A stretch of 15,525 nucleotides of DNA from Rickettsia typhi. GTDB lineage: Bacteria; Pseudomonadota; Alphaproteobacteria; Rickettsiales; Rickettsiaceae. Made by a program: the position numbers and the translations under genes. The stretch spans positions 1-15,525 of the forward strand of contig CAMDSB010000029.1 in NCBI GenBank assembly GCA_945907105.1, in the 5' to 3' direction. A model generated the notes under the pieces. That model was given only the letters and a program-made list of their open reading frames with translations. It had not been told where the DNA came from and did no database searches. Below are positions 6,215 through 13,921 of this stretch, in pieces (within the stretch, counting starts at the first letter, position 1; the number at the start of each line of letters is the position of its first letter).

Positions 6215-8323
6215 TTATTTTGAACTTTTTGTTTCTAACTCCGATACCCAGTTAATAAAATCGTTAATTAAGATTTTAGCACCTACATCGTTCAAATGAT
6301 CATCGTCGTTATACAATATAACACCATCCTTTTTTACATAGCATCGATGTTTATCACAAAATAAATGAGTTGGGTCGTAAACCACCAAGGATGGAATACG
6401 TTTTTGAATTTCAGCTACTAGCTCGCGATATTTCTTTTGTCTTGCATCTACCTCGCTTCGATCTAAAGAACATATTGGCATTTTTTTCCAAAAGTTCAAC
6501 GGTCTTTTTAAGCATGCTTTTGGGTCAAAACCAATCTCTGGGATATCTATAGTAAAAATTACTTTTTTTCCTCTTGAGATTAAATAATTTATTATTTCTA
6601 CATAACCTTCTACAAACTTCTTATTTATATCAGCTGCGTCATTTTTGTCCTTTAGATTTTCTATAGTCCAGTCTTTCATGTCCGATGCATTTAGTTCGCA
6701 TCCGAATCCGAAACCAGATTGATAAAATGCCCCTCTATTTACTAGCACTATGTACTCTATTGAGTCATAAGAGTTGAGAATTTTATTTAGAGCCTCCATT
6801 TTTCTTAGCGAACCATTTAAGACACTTTCTTTATCATGAACAAGTGGGCTGTAATTTATATAACTGATGAATGGTAATCTTCCGCCCATTGATAGCGCAA
6901 TAAAATCAAAATTATGTGAAGTATCTGGAGTAATAAATGCCAATGAATGACTATCTCCTAGTACGAAAAATTTTGGATTGCTACTATTTTTTGAACAATA
7001 TGGGTCTGGCGCCACTCCTTCTATAGGCTTCAACTCTCCACCAGTAAGACAATCAACTCCAACTTTTTGAAGTAATTTTAGGTCGGTAAAAATGACATGA
7101 GGTAAAGCAGAGCTTAGGTTAGCTACTCTCAAGGGATATCCTTTATTCCTAGCAACCAAAGCACCGAAAACTCCTATTATAATTAAAAACAAACTCAAAA
7201 TAAATACTACAATTTTTTTGTTTTTGGATAAGCGAATTGGTTTTTCAAAAAATTTATATGTTACCCACGCAAGTACGAAACTAATTAATATTACTATCCA
7301 TATAATTTTTTTTGGTAAATCACCTCCATCTAATATATGTCCAAATGATAATAATGGCCAATGCCACAAATACAATGGATAGCTTATTAAGCCAACCCCG
7401 ACAAACAACTTTTGGGACAATATTTTTTTATTAATCCAAGTGTTCTTTCCAGCTGCTATAATTAATACACTACCAATTACGGGGAATATTGCTTGCCACC
7501 CAGGAAAGTTATTACTTTTTTTCAAATAAGTAATAGAGAGAATGCACATAGCTAGTCCCCCTATTGAGGCTAGCTCTTGAAGCGTTGTATCCTTGTGACT
7601 TTTGTAACTATTATAAATTATTATATTAAGATAGTGATTTATAGTTTTCTTAAATTTTTCAATATTTGCATTTTTTTCCAAATTTATATAAGCAAGCATA
7701 GAACCGATAATTAATTCCCACATACGACACCATGGAAAATAAAAAGCATTAACAGGATTTTTATGCAGTATGTGGATGCTAATAAAAAATGAGAGAAATA
7801 TCGTTACTATGATAATTGAAAGTAAGTTCAAACCATATTTTCTTCCCAGGTAAAGAAACAAAGGCCAGAATATATAGAATTGCTCTTCAACTGCAAGTGA
7901 CCATAAATGTAACAATGGCTTTGCAATAGAGGCTATGTCAAAATAGCCAGCTTCTTTTGCGAGTGTAAAATTTGTGTAAAATAGTGTGCTTGCCTTGATA
8001 TGCTTTCCAAGCTGAATATATTCAATATCAGTTAAAACAAACCAACCTAATAGAGCACAAGAAGATAAAACCAATAGCAACGCAGGAAAAATTCGTTTTA
8101 TCCGCCTTGCATAAAATTCAAAAAGACAAAAATTATTATTCTCTAGATTTTTGAGAATTATAGAACTGATTAAGTAGCCAGAAATCACAAAAAAAATATC
8201 AACTCCAACAAAACCACCTTTTACATATTTTGGAAAAGCATGATGAAGAACAACTGCAAGAACCGCTAGAGCTCTTAAACCATCAATGTCACTGCGATAT
8301 CTAATTAGGGAGTAATTGTTCAT
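6215..8323 (-). CDS. O-acyltransferase, acyltransferase-3 plus SGNH domains (copy 1)
   Basis: Integral-membrane, OafA-type protein of 702 aa that probably transfers acetyl or another acyl group to a surface glycan. Residues 1-390 form the acyltransferase-3 domain with about ten membrane spans: YRSDIDGLRALAVL (9-22), HH (27-28), FFVISGYLIS (44-53), RRIKRIFP (73-80), HLWSLAVEEQFY (139-150) and YPLYLWHWPLL (315-325). After a last span (about 370-390) comes an SGNH-hydrolase-like domain, presumably periplasmic, with GDSH (456-459, nucleophile Ser458) and the C-terminal D-x-x-H (DDDH, 673-676). Both catalytic blocks appear intact. The ATG has a good AGGA site 4 nt upstream. It is a close paralogue of the gene at 8860-10959; residues about 395-560 are the diverged part. 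It is the last gene of the glycan cluster and converges on glmM. Confidence 0.92.
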   Translation of the reverse strand: MNNYSLIRYRSDIDGLRALAVLAVVLHHAFPKYVKGGFVGVDIFFVISGYLISSIILKNLENNNFCLFEFYARRIKRIFPALLLVLSSCALLGWFVLTDIEYIQLGKHIKASTLFYTNFTLAKEAGYFDIASIAKPLLHLWSLAVEEQFYIFWPLFLYLGRKYGLNLLSIIIVTIFLSFFISIHILHKNPVNAFYFPWCRMWELIIGSMLAYINLEKNANIEKFKKTINHYLNIIIYNSYKSHKDTTLQELASIGGLAMCILSITYLKKSNNFPGWQAIFPVIGSVLIIAAGKNTWINKKILSQKLFVGVGLISYPLYLWHWPLLSFGHILDGGDLPKKIIWIVILISFVLAWVTYKFFEKPIRLSKNKKIVVFILSLFLIIIGVFGALVARNKGYPLRVANLSSALPHVIFTDLKLLQKVGVDCLTGGELKPIEGVAPDPYCSKNSSNPKFFVLGDSHSLAFITPDTSHNFDFIALSMGGRLPFISYINYSPLVHDKESVLNGSLRKMEALNKILNSYDSIEYIVLVNRGAFYQSGFGFGCELNASDMKDWTIENLKDKNDAADINKKFVEGYVEIINYLISRGKKVIFTIDIPEIGFDPKACLKRPLNFWKKMPICSLDRSEVDARQKKYRELVAEIQKRIPSLVVYDPTHLFCDKHRCYVKKDGVILYNDDDHLNDVGAKILINDFINWVSELETKSSK
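7635..7753. repeat. 119-bp tract identical to 10271-10389 (copy 1)
   Basis: Base-by-base comparison shows this segment to be identical over 119 bp to 10271-10389 in the paralogous gene, including all synonymous positions. Flanking sequence differs frequently. It encodes about residues 190-231 of the acyltransferase domain. Recent gene conversion is the simplest explanation. Confidence 0.9.
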
Positions 8324-8344
8324 TTGTCCTAAAGATTGTTATTA

Positions 8345-8369
8345 AGGTTTATTTTCTTAATATAAACCT
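8345..8369. repeat. 8-bp inverted repeat before acyltransferase copy 1
   Basis: AGGTTTAT (8345-8352) and ATAAACCT (8362-8369) form a perfect 8-bp stem with a 9-nt loop, 22 nt upstream of the ATG of copy 1. No T-run follows on the minus strand. It might end transcription from the fkbM remnant or shape the leader, but neither is shown. I see nothing else in 8324-8381. Confidence 0.35.
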
Positions 8370-8381
8370 CAGGTGTTGTTG

Positions 8382-8864
8382 TTAATTCAAACCTAAACCA
8401 TCTGCATTATCTAGATCATAAAAAAACCAAGTAAAAATGGTATTACTAAAAGCTTTATTAGTGTATACATTAGCTAGAGTCTCAGTATGAACCTTAAAAA
8501 AAGCAGTAGTTTTTAAGCCCTATTGTTCATATTTTGCACGTACTTCTGGATCCAAGCTATTACCACTTCCTCCGCCCGCTGAGTCAATTTCTAAAAATTT
8601 AAAATATTTCTGTTCACCCATATTTTCTGCAACAGCAACATTAATATTGGTATCTCTTGGCCTATCAGCATCAAATAATTTGATAGTATCTATTATATTA
8701 GGATCAATATTAACGCCCTGCCAGCCTCGATCGTAGAGTTTTTTGGTATTAGAAAACAGACTTGGATGATAACAACCAATATCCATATATATTCCTTTTT
8801 TTGATTTTTTAAAAATGTACTCCAATATTACATCTTCACAATAATGTGAAAAATATTCTTTATT
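8382..8864 (-). pseudogene. Broken FkbM-family methyltransferase
   Basis: The minus-strand frame between the two acyltransferase copies reads KEYFSHYCEDVIL, then GIYMDIGCYHPSLFSNT, LYDRGWQGVNIDPN and RPRDTNINVAV. These are the N-terminal and SAM-binding parts of FkbM-family methyltransferases, often found in glycan clusters. The gene looks broken in three ways. There is no ATG before the conserved start: an in-frame TAA lies at 8865-8867, and the first possible starts are a TTG at 8825 and a late ATG at MDIG. An in-frame TAG (8520-8522) interrupts it after AKYEQ. Beyond the TAG, GLKTTAFFKVHTETLANV still resembles the family, but the frame ends at TAA 8382 about 45 codons later, well short of a full C-terminal half. 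It joins the copy-2 stop by a 5-bp overlap. It is probably a relic trapped during the acyltransferase duplication. Confidence 0.75.
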
Positions 8865-10959
8865 TTAAACTTTTTGTTTCTAAATCTGAAACCCACTTAA
8901 CAAAGTCGTTAACTAATATTTTAGCACCTTCTTGGTTTAAATGATCCTGATCATAGTATAGTATTATACCATCTTTTTTTACATAACATTTATGTTCATC
9001 ACAAAATAAATGATTGGGATCATAAACTAATAAAGATGGAACACGCTTTTGAATTTCCGCTACTAATTCACGATATTTTTTTTGTCTCGCATCTACGTCG
9101 CTTCGATCTAAAGAACATGCTGGCATTTTTTTCCAAAAGTTCAATGGTCTTTTTAAACATGTTTTTGGGTCAAAACCAATAGCAGGATTGTCAATAACAA
9201 ACACCACTTTTTTTCCTTGAGAATTTAAAAAATTTATTAACTCAACATAGCCCTCCACATACTTTTGATCTGGATCTGATAAATCATTTTTATCTTTTAA
9301 ATTCTCTATGATCATAGGGCTGTTTTCATTGTAACCGGAATAAGATATTCCTATATTAACTAATACCACATACTCAATTGAGTTATAAAAATTAAGAATT
9401 TTGTGTATGATTTCCATCTTCAAAGAGTGCAGTTTTAACTGATTTTCTCTACCAAAATAATTCGAAAAGGAATCATTGAAATAAAGGAGATAATTTATAA
9501 ATGGCAGCGTAGAGGGATCGTTTAGAGTAAAAAAGTCATAATTTTCATTAAGCTCAAAATCAATAAATGACAACGCATGACTATCTCCAAGTACAAAAAA
9601 CTTTGGTTTTTTGCTATTTCTTGAGCAATATATGGGATACCATACATTTTCTGCCGCTTTTTTATTTATATCAGGAACTGGTATACAATCTAACGTCATG
9701 TTCTCTAATAAACGCGCATCTTCGCGCATAGCACCGGGAATGTAAGTATTTAAATTAGCCCAGCGCATAGGGTATCCCTTATACCTCACAATAACATGAC
9801 CAAAAACTCCCATTACAATGAAACACAAAGTCAACATGAGTACTATAACTTTTTTGTCTTTGGATAAACGAATTGGTTTTTCAAAAAACTTATATGTTAG
9901 CCAGGCAACTATGAAGCTCAGTAATATTGCTATCCATATAATTTTTTTAGGTAAATTGCCGCCCTCTAATATATGTGCAAATGATAATAATGGCCAATGC
10001 CACAAATACAATGGATAGCTTATTAAACCAATACCGACAAATAATTTTTGGGACAATATTTTTTGGTTAATCCAAGCGTTGTTTCCAGCAGCTATAATTA
10101 ATACACTACCAATTACCGGTAATATTGCCTGATACCCAGGAAAATTATTACTTTTTTTCAAATAAACAATAGGAAGAACGCACATGGCAACTCCAACGAC
10201 TGAAGCTATATCTTGAAGAGTTGTATCTTTGTGGCTAGATTGGTTTTTATAAATTATTATATTAAAATAATGATTTATAGTTTTCTTAAATTTTTCAATA
10301 TTTGCATTTTTTTCCAAATTTATATAAGCAAGCATAGAACCGATAATTAATTCCCACATACGACACCATGGAAAATAAAAAGCATTAACTGAATTTTTAT
10401 GCAGTATAGTGATGCTAATGAAAAATGAAAGAAGTAGTATTACTATGCTAATTGAAAGTAAATTCAAGCTGTATTTACTTCCAAAATAAAGCAACAATGG
10501 CCAGACTATGTAGAACTGTTCCTCAACTGCAAGCGACCATAGATGTAACAATGGCTTAGCAATAGAGGCTATGTCAAAATAGCCAGCTTCTTTGGCGAGT
10601 GTAAAATTTGTGTAAAATAAAGTGCTTGCCTTAATATGTTGTCCCAATTGGATATATTCAACATCAGTTAAACTAAACCAACCCAAAGCGACGCAAGAAG
10701 ATAACACCAATAGCAACGCAGGGAAAATGCGTTTTATCCGCCTTGCATAAAATTCCAAAAGACAAAAATTATTATTCTCTAGATTTTTGAGAATTATAGA
10801 ACTGATTAAGTAGCCAGAGATCACAAAGAAAATATCAACTCCAACAAAACCACCTTTTACATATTTTGGAAAAGCATGATGAAAAACAACCGCCAGCACT
10901 GCTAAAGCTCGGAGGCCATCAATGTCACTGCGATATCTAATTAGGGAGTAATTGTTCAT
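8860..10959 (-). CDS. O-acyltransferase, acyltransferase-3 plus SGNH domains (copy 2)
   Basis: A 699-aa paralogue of the gene at 6215-8323 with the same layout: multi-span acyltransferase-3 domain (1-390) with YRSDIDGLRALAVL, FFVISGYLIS, RRIKRIFP and HLWSLAVEEQFY, then an SGNH domain with GDSH (458-461, Ser460) and D-x-x-H (DQDH, 670-673). The catalytic residues are intact, so it should also acylate a surface glycan. By hand count the first 370 residues match copy 1 at roughly 87%, and the last 130 are also very similar. Residues about 398-560 share well under half. The two genes agree at the DNA level through the start codon and 4 nt upstream, then diverge. Copy 2 lies 79 bp behind the GT2 gene, so it may be read from the wecB operon. 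No clear ribosome site precedes its ATG. Confidence 0.92.
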   Translation of the reverse strand: MNNYSLIRYRSDIDGLRALAVLAVVFHHAFPKYVKGGFVGVDIFFVISGYLISSIILKNLENNNFCLLEFYARRIKRIFPALLLVLSSCVALGWFSLTDVEYIQLGQHIKASTLFYTNFTLAKEAGYFDIASIAKPLLHLWSLAVEEQFYIVWPLLLYFGSKYSLNLLSISIVILLLSFFISITILHKNSVNAFYFPWCRMWELIIGSMLAYINLEKNANIEKFKKTINHYFNIIIYKNQSSHKDTTLQDIASVVGVAMCVLPIVYLKKSNNFPGYQAILPVIGSVLIIAAGNNAWINQKILSQKLFVGIGLISYPLYLWHWPLLSFAHILEGGNLPKKIIWIAILLSFIVAWLTYKFFEKPIRLSKDKKVIVLMLTLCFIVMGVFGHVIVRYKGYPMRWANLNTYIPGAMREDARLLENMTLDCIPVPDINKKAAENVWYPIYCSRNSKKPKFFVLGDSHALSFIDFELNENYDFFTLNDPSTLPFINYLLYFNDSFSNYFGRENQLKLHSLKMEIIHKILNFYNSIEYVVLVNIGISYSGYNENSPMIIENLKDKNDLSDPDQKYVEGYVELINFLNSQGKKVVFVIDNPAIGFDPKTCLKRPLNFWKKMPACSLDRSDVDARQKKYRELVAEIQKRVPSLLVYDPNHLFCDEHKCYVKKDGIILYYDQDHLNQEGAKILVNDFVKWVSDLETKSLK
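10271..10389. repeat. 119-bp tract identical to 7635-7753 (copy 2)
   Basis: Partner of the tract in the first acyltransferase copy. It lies about 2.6 kb away in the same orientation, so recombination between the two could delete one chimeric gene length plus the fkbM remnant. Confidence 0.9.
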
Positions 10960-11038
10960 TTGTTTTTACTAGTAGTTTGTTGAGTTTTGTATGCTTAATT
11001 TCTAAATAAAATTTGCAAATTGTTGTAAAAAATATTTG

Positions 11039-11869
11039 TTATAATCTTCTAAAATTTCTCATAATATAGCGAAGAGTTACAACCGGTGATAAGCCGAGAA
11101 TCTTAACTAACTTAAACCACGAAAGCAAATTTTTTTTCTCTATAAACCACATGTACAAGTCGCTAATCGGTTTATATTTTTCAGGAATTCTATATTTAGA
11201 TAAATAAACTTGCTTAAGCCTCAGTTTTGCTATGCGAATCTCTTCTTTTTTTGTCTTAGTTAAACTATGTGGATGAACCCTGTAGTAATATAAAGACTCA
11301 GAGAGATGAAAAAAATTTGTGTTCAAGCCCATACGAAGCCAATATTCATAATCTTCTACTAATGTTAATTCTTTATCATATTCTCCAATTCCTTTGGCAA
11401 CGTCTGCTCTGTAAAGAAAACAAGCTCCTACGCAATCTCTAATTGGTAAAAAATCAGGATCTTCTTGGTAAATCCTTGAGCCAATTTTGCCTTTATCATC
11501 TATTAACGTATAATCTGCATAAACTAGCCCTATGTTGAGCATCGTATCTAATCGAGAGGACATTTCTTTTAACGCATTTGGTGCAAAAAGATTATCGTCT
11601 GAAATCCAAGTAAAATACTGTCCTTTTGCTTTTTCAAATCCTATGTTTAATGTAGATGGCAATTTTTGATTAGTTTTGTTAGCTATTACCTTGATTCTCG
11701 AGTCTTGTTGAGAGTAAAATTCTGCTACCTCTATACTAGCGTCAACTGAGCAATCATCCACAATAATCAGCTCAAAATCTTTTAATGTTTGAGCAAGACA
11801 GCTATCTATTGTTTGAGCCAAATATTTGGCCCGATTATATGAAGGCAAAATAATAGAAATTTTAGGCAT
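11039..11869 (-). CDS. Family 2 glycosyltransferase
   Basis: A 276-aa GT-A fold inverting glycosyltransferase, probably cytoplasmic at the inner face of the membrane, adding one sugar to a lipid-linked glycan. Visible features in order: PKISIILPSYNRAKYL (2-17), nucleotide-binding IIVDDCS (35-41), GFEKAKGQYFTWISDDN (77-93) with metal-binding SDDN (90-93), and EDYEYWLRM (172-180) holding the likely catalytic acid/base region. YYYRVHPHSLT (194-204) follows, and the tail (205-276) is basic and partly hydrophobic, suited to membrane association. Length is typical of the short GT2 family. Donor and acceptor sugars cannot be read from the sequence. Its ATG is 14 bp after the methyltransferase stop, so it belongs to the wecB operon. 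Confidence 0.92.
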   Translation of the reverse strand: MPKISIILPSYNRAKYLAQTIDSCLAQTLKDFELIIVDDCSVDASIEVAEFYSQQDSRIKVIANKTNQKLPSTLNIGFEKAKGQYFTWISDDNLFAPNALKEMSSRLDTMLNIGLVYADYTLIDDKGKIGSRIYQEDPDFLPIRDCVGACFLYRADVAKGIGEYDKELTLVEDYEYWLRMGLNTNFFHLSESLYYYRVHPHSLTKTKKEEIRIAKLRLKQVYLSKYRIPEKYKPISDLYMWFIEKKNLLSWFKLVKILGLSPVVTLRYIMRNFRRL

Positions 11870-11883
11870 ATTTAAATACTTTT

Positions 11884-12621
11884 TTAAATATTTGCATTAT
11901 TGCTGTATATTAATAAAATCTGCTTTTCGCCCCAAAATTTTGGATCAGGATACAATATTTTTTTAAAAGTTAGAGTAAAATTGTTGATTATATTTGGTAT
12001 ATTACCATAATTAAAACTGTAAAAATGTTCATCGTTAGGTATACCTGGCTGGTCAAACGGCACCAGAACTATTACATGCTTGGTAGCTTTTGTGGTAAGT
12101 TTACTAAGCACCTCCCATGGTTTATAAAAATGCTCTAAAGTATTTGAAGATATAACAATATCAAATTTAGAAGATAATGTATCAGAATTCATTAAATCTT
12201 CGCAAATAAAAGATACATTTATATGTTTTTCTTTAGCTATTCTAATCGCTTCATAAGAAAAATCTATACCCGTTAGTTTGGTTTTAGAAAGCATTTTTGC
12301 AAAGAAATTAGTTCCCTCTCCTTGAGCACATCCAAAATCTAAGACAGAGTAAGCGTTAGTACTCATTTCTTCTTGCAAAGCTTCAGGTATCCCATTTAGT
12401 AATAAAGTATAAAAATGCAAAGTCTGTTCATCTCCAAAATTATTCTGCCAATCTTTGGTTTTAAACCTAAAATCCCAGTAGTTCTTAGAATTTATTACAA
12501 AATCGCCTTTAGATAGATCTTTAGATACATTGTTATTATTCATTTTGTACCCTATTAAAAATAGAACGCTTAATATACCAACGACTAATATTAATTTTTT
12601 ATTAAAATTACTTTTGCCCAC
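11884..12621 (-). CDS. Class I SAM-dependent methyltransferase, possibly membrane-anchored
   Basis: A 245-aa protein with a Rossmann-type methyltransferase domain: motif I VLDFGCAQGEG (93-103), GIDFSYEAI (118-126) ending strand 2, CEDLM (140-144) and SSNTLEHFYKPW (158-169). NYWDFRFKTKDW (47-58) before motif I is common in methyltransferases from polysaccharide clusters. Residues 9-25 are a hydrophobic span (LILVVGILSVLFLIGY) after a basic head, which would anchor the enzyme at the inner membrane with the catalytic domain outside or inside depending on topology. That span exists only if translation starts at the GTG 12621, which has GAGAG 4 nt upstream. An ATG at 12543 (residue 27) has AGGG 6 nt upstream and gives a soluble 219-aa form. 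It is 9 bp after the GT-B gene. It may methylate the glycan; substrate unknown. Confidence 0.88.
   Translation of the reverse strand: MGKSNFNKKLILVVGILSVLFLIGYKMNNNNVSKDLSKGDFVINSKNYWDFRFKTKDWQNNFGDEQTLHFYTLLLNGIPEALQEEMSTNAYSVLDFGCAQGEGTNFFAKMLSKTKLTGIDFSYEAIRIAKEKHINVSFICEDLMNSDTLSSKFDIVISSNTLEHFYKPWEVLSKLTTKATKHVIVLVPFDQPGIPNDEHFYSFNYGNIPNIINNFTLTFKKILYPDPKFWGEKQILLIYSNNANI
12550..12553 (-). promoter_or_regulatory. Ribosome site for an internal start of the methyltransferase
   Basis: Minus-strand AGGG lies 6 nt before the ATG at 12541-12543, better spaced than the GAGAG that precedes the GTG start at 12621. Use of this start would remove the membrane anchor. Confidence 0.4.
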
Positions 12622-12630
12622 CGTACTCTC

Positions 12631-13911
12631 TTATTTTTTTATAAGCAATTGATGCAGTTCCTTAGCACGCATAGTCCACGAGTTTTCCTCAGCATACCGT
12701 TGATACTTTTGTTTCAGTTCAGGATTATTACTGTGTTCAATTGCTTCATCAATTTTTTTAATAAATTCTTCAGGAGTGCTAGCTGAAAAAACCCCGTCAA
12801 ATTTTATACATTCCACCAAATCTGAGGTAACAATGACAGGTTTACCAATTGCAAAATACTCAAATAATTTCAGTGGAGAGGTAGATCTAGCAATTTCTCC
12901 TAACCTAAATGGTATAATACTTACATCAAAATAATTTGCATATAATGGCAAATCTTTATAATCCACAGCCCCTGTAGAAATAATATTCTCCTTTGTTGGG
13001 ATAGTATCCCTATCTCCATATAATGGACCTATTAATAATAAGCAATATTCAGGTCTATTTTCTGCTAATTCTAGAATTAATTCATCCCATATCCAAGGTG
13101 CTATAGCCCCAAAATAGCCAATGATTTTCCTTTTTTCTTTAATAGCATTTTGTAGCCTTGCGGGTAGCTTAATATGACGAGCAGGGATTTTAGAATTACT
13201 AATGTAATGGTCTACATCAACAGCATTCGGTAAATACAAAATTCTTTTATTTGGAAAGTTGTGTTGTAACTCTTCATATAAGCTTTGCGCTGTCGCTAAC
13301 ATAAAACATATTTGTTGATTCTTTATATTTTGGAATCTATTTTTAACAGCTTCTGCATGCGCAGCAGCAATTATCTGCTCATTAAAATGATCTACATATT
13401 CATAAAACACACTATTATTTGCAAAGAAATCATCTGTTAGATATTTGTCAAAGCCATGCAAAGGGTAGTTACAGTACACAGAAACAATTGCACCCGATAA
13501 ATATGGTAATATTTCTCTTTGATCTGTTAAATACAAGTTACTCTCAATTCGTGTAATTTCACCTTTGCTATGGTAGCCAGGTTCTATATATATAACTAGG
13601 TAACCATTTCTATTCATTGCAATAGCGAGCTGCTGAGGTCGTTGAAATAATTTAATACCCCAAGGTACTACTGGAAACTGGACAAAAACTGGAATACCAT
13701 TATTTTTTGCTTGATTGATAAGTTTCTTCAATTCCCTTATCGCTTTCATATTTTTTCTATGAAGAAGCGTGTCTCTAAAGTAAGTAACCATCCAACCTAT
13801 AAAATGAAATCTATAATACCCCATCCATATCATAGCCCTTATCCTATAGTAAACCCTTACCAAAATCGGACGTATTATTTTGAGATATAAACTTTGTTTA
13901 TTCTTTTCCAT
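12631..13911 (-). CDS. GT-B glycosyltransferase, GT4/TuaH-like
   Basis: A 426-aa glycosyltransferase of the GT-B fold. Residues 1-50 are basic and aromatic (KIIRPILVRVYYRIRAMIWM), probably a membrane-associating amphipathic segment. The N-terminal Rossmann domain carries FQRPQQLAIAMNRNGY (89-104), a motif recalled from TuaH-like (teichuronic-acid) and related enzymes, then LPNAVDVDHY (227-236) at the domain junction. The C-terminal donor-binding domain has IIGYFGAIAPWIWDELI (263-279), LLLIGP (291-296) and SPLKLFEYFAIGKPVIVT (345-362), with Glu351 in the usual donor-binding position. It appears complete. It should move a sugar from a nucleotide donor to a growing surface glycan; a ManNAc donor from the neighbouring WecB is possible but unproven. 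It starts 10 bp after wecB and ends 9 bp before the methyltransferase. Confidence 0.9.
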   Translation of the reverse strand: MEKNKQSLYLKIIRPILVRVYYRIRAMIWMGYYRFHFIGWMVTYFRDTLLHRKNMKAIRELKKLINQAKNNGIPVFVQFPVVPWGIKLFQRPQQLAIAMNRNGYLVIYIEPGYHSKGEITRIESNLYLTDQREILPYLSGAIVSVYCNYPLHGFDKYLTDDFFANNSVFYEYVDHFNEQIIAAAHAEAVKNRFQNIKNQQICFMLATAQSLYEELQHNFPNKRILYLPNAVDVDHYISNSKIPARHIKLPARLQNAIKEKRKIIGYFGAIAPWIWDELILELAENRPEYCLLLIGPLYGDRDTIPTKENIISTGAVDYKDLPLYANYFDVSIIPFRLGEIARSTSPLKLFEYFAIGKPVIVTSDLVECIKFDGVFSASTPEEFIKKIDEAIEHSNNPELKQKYQRYAEENSWTMRAKELHQLLIKK

Positions 13912-13921
13912 ATAGAAGTTC

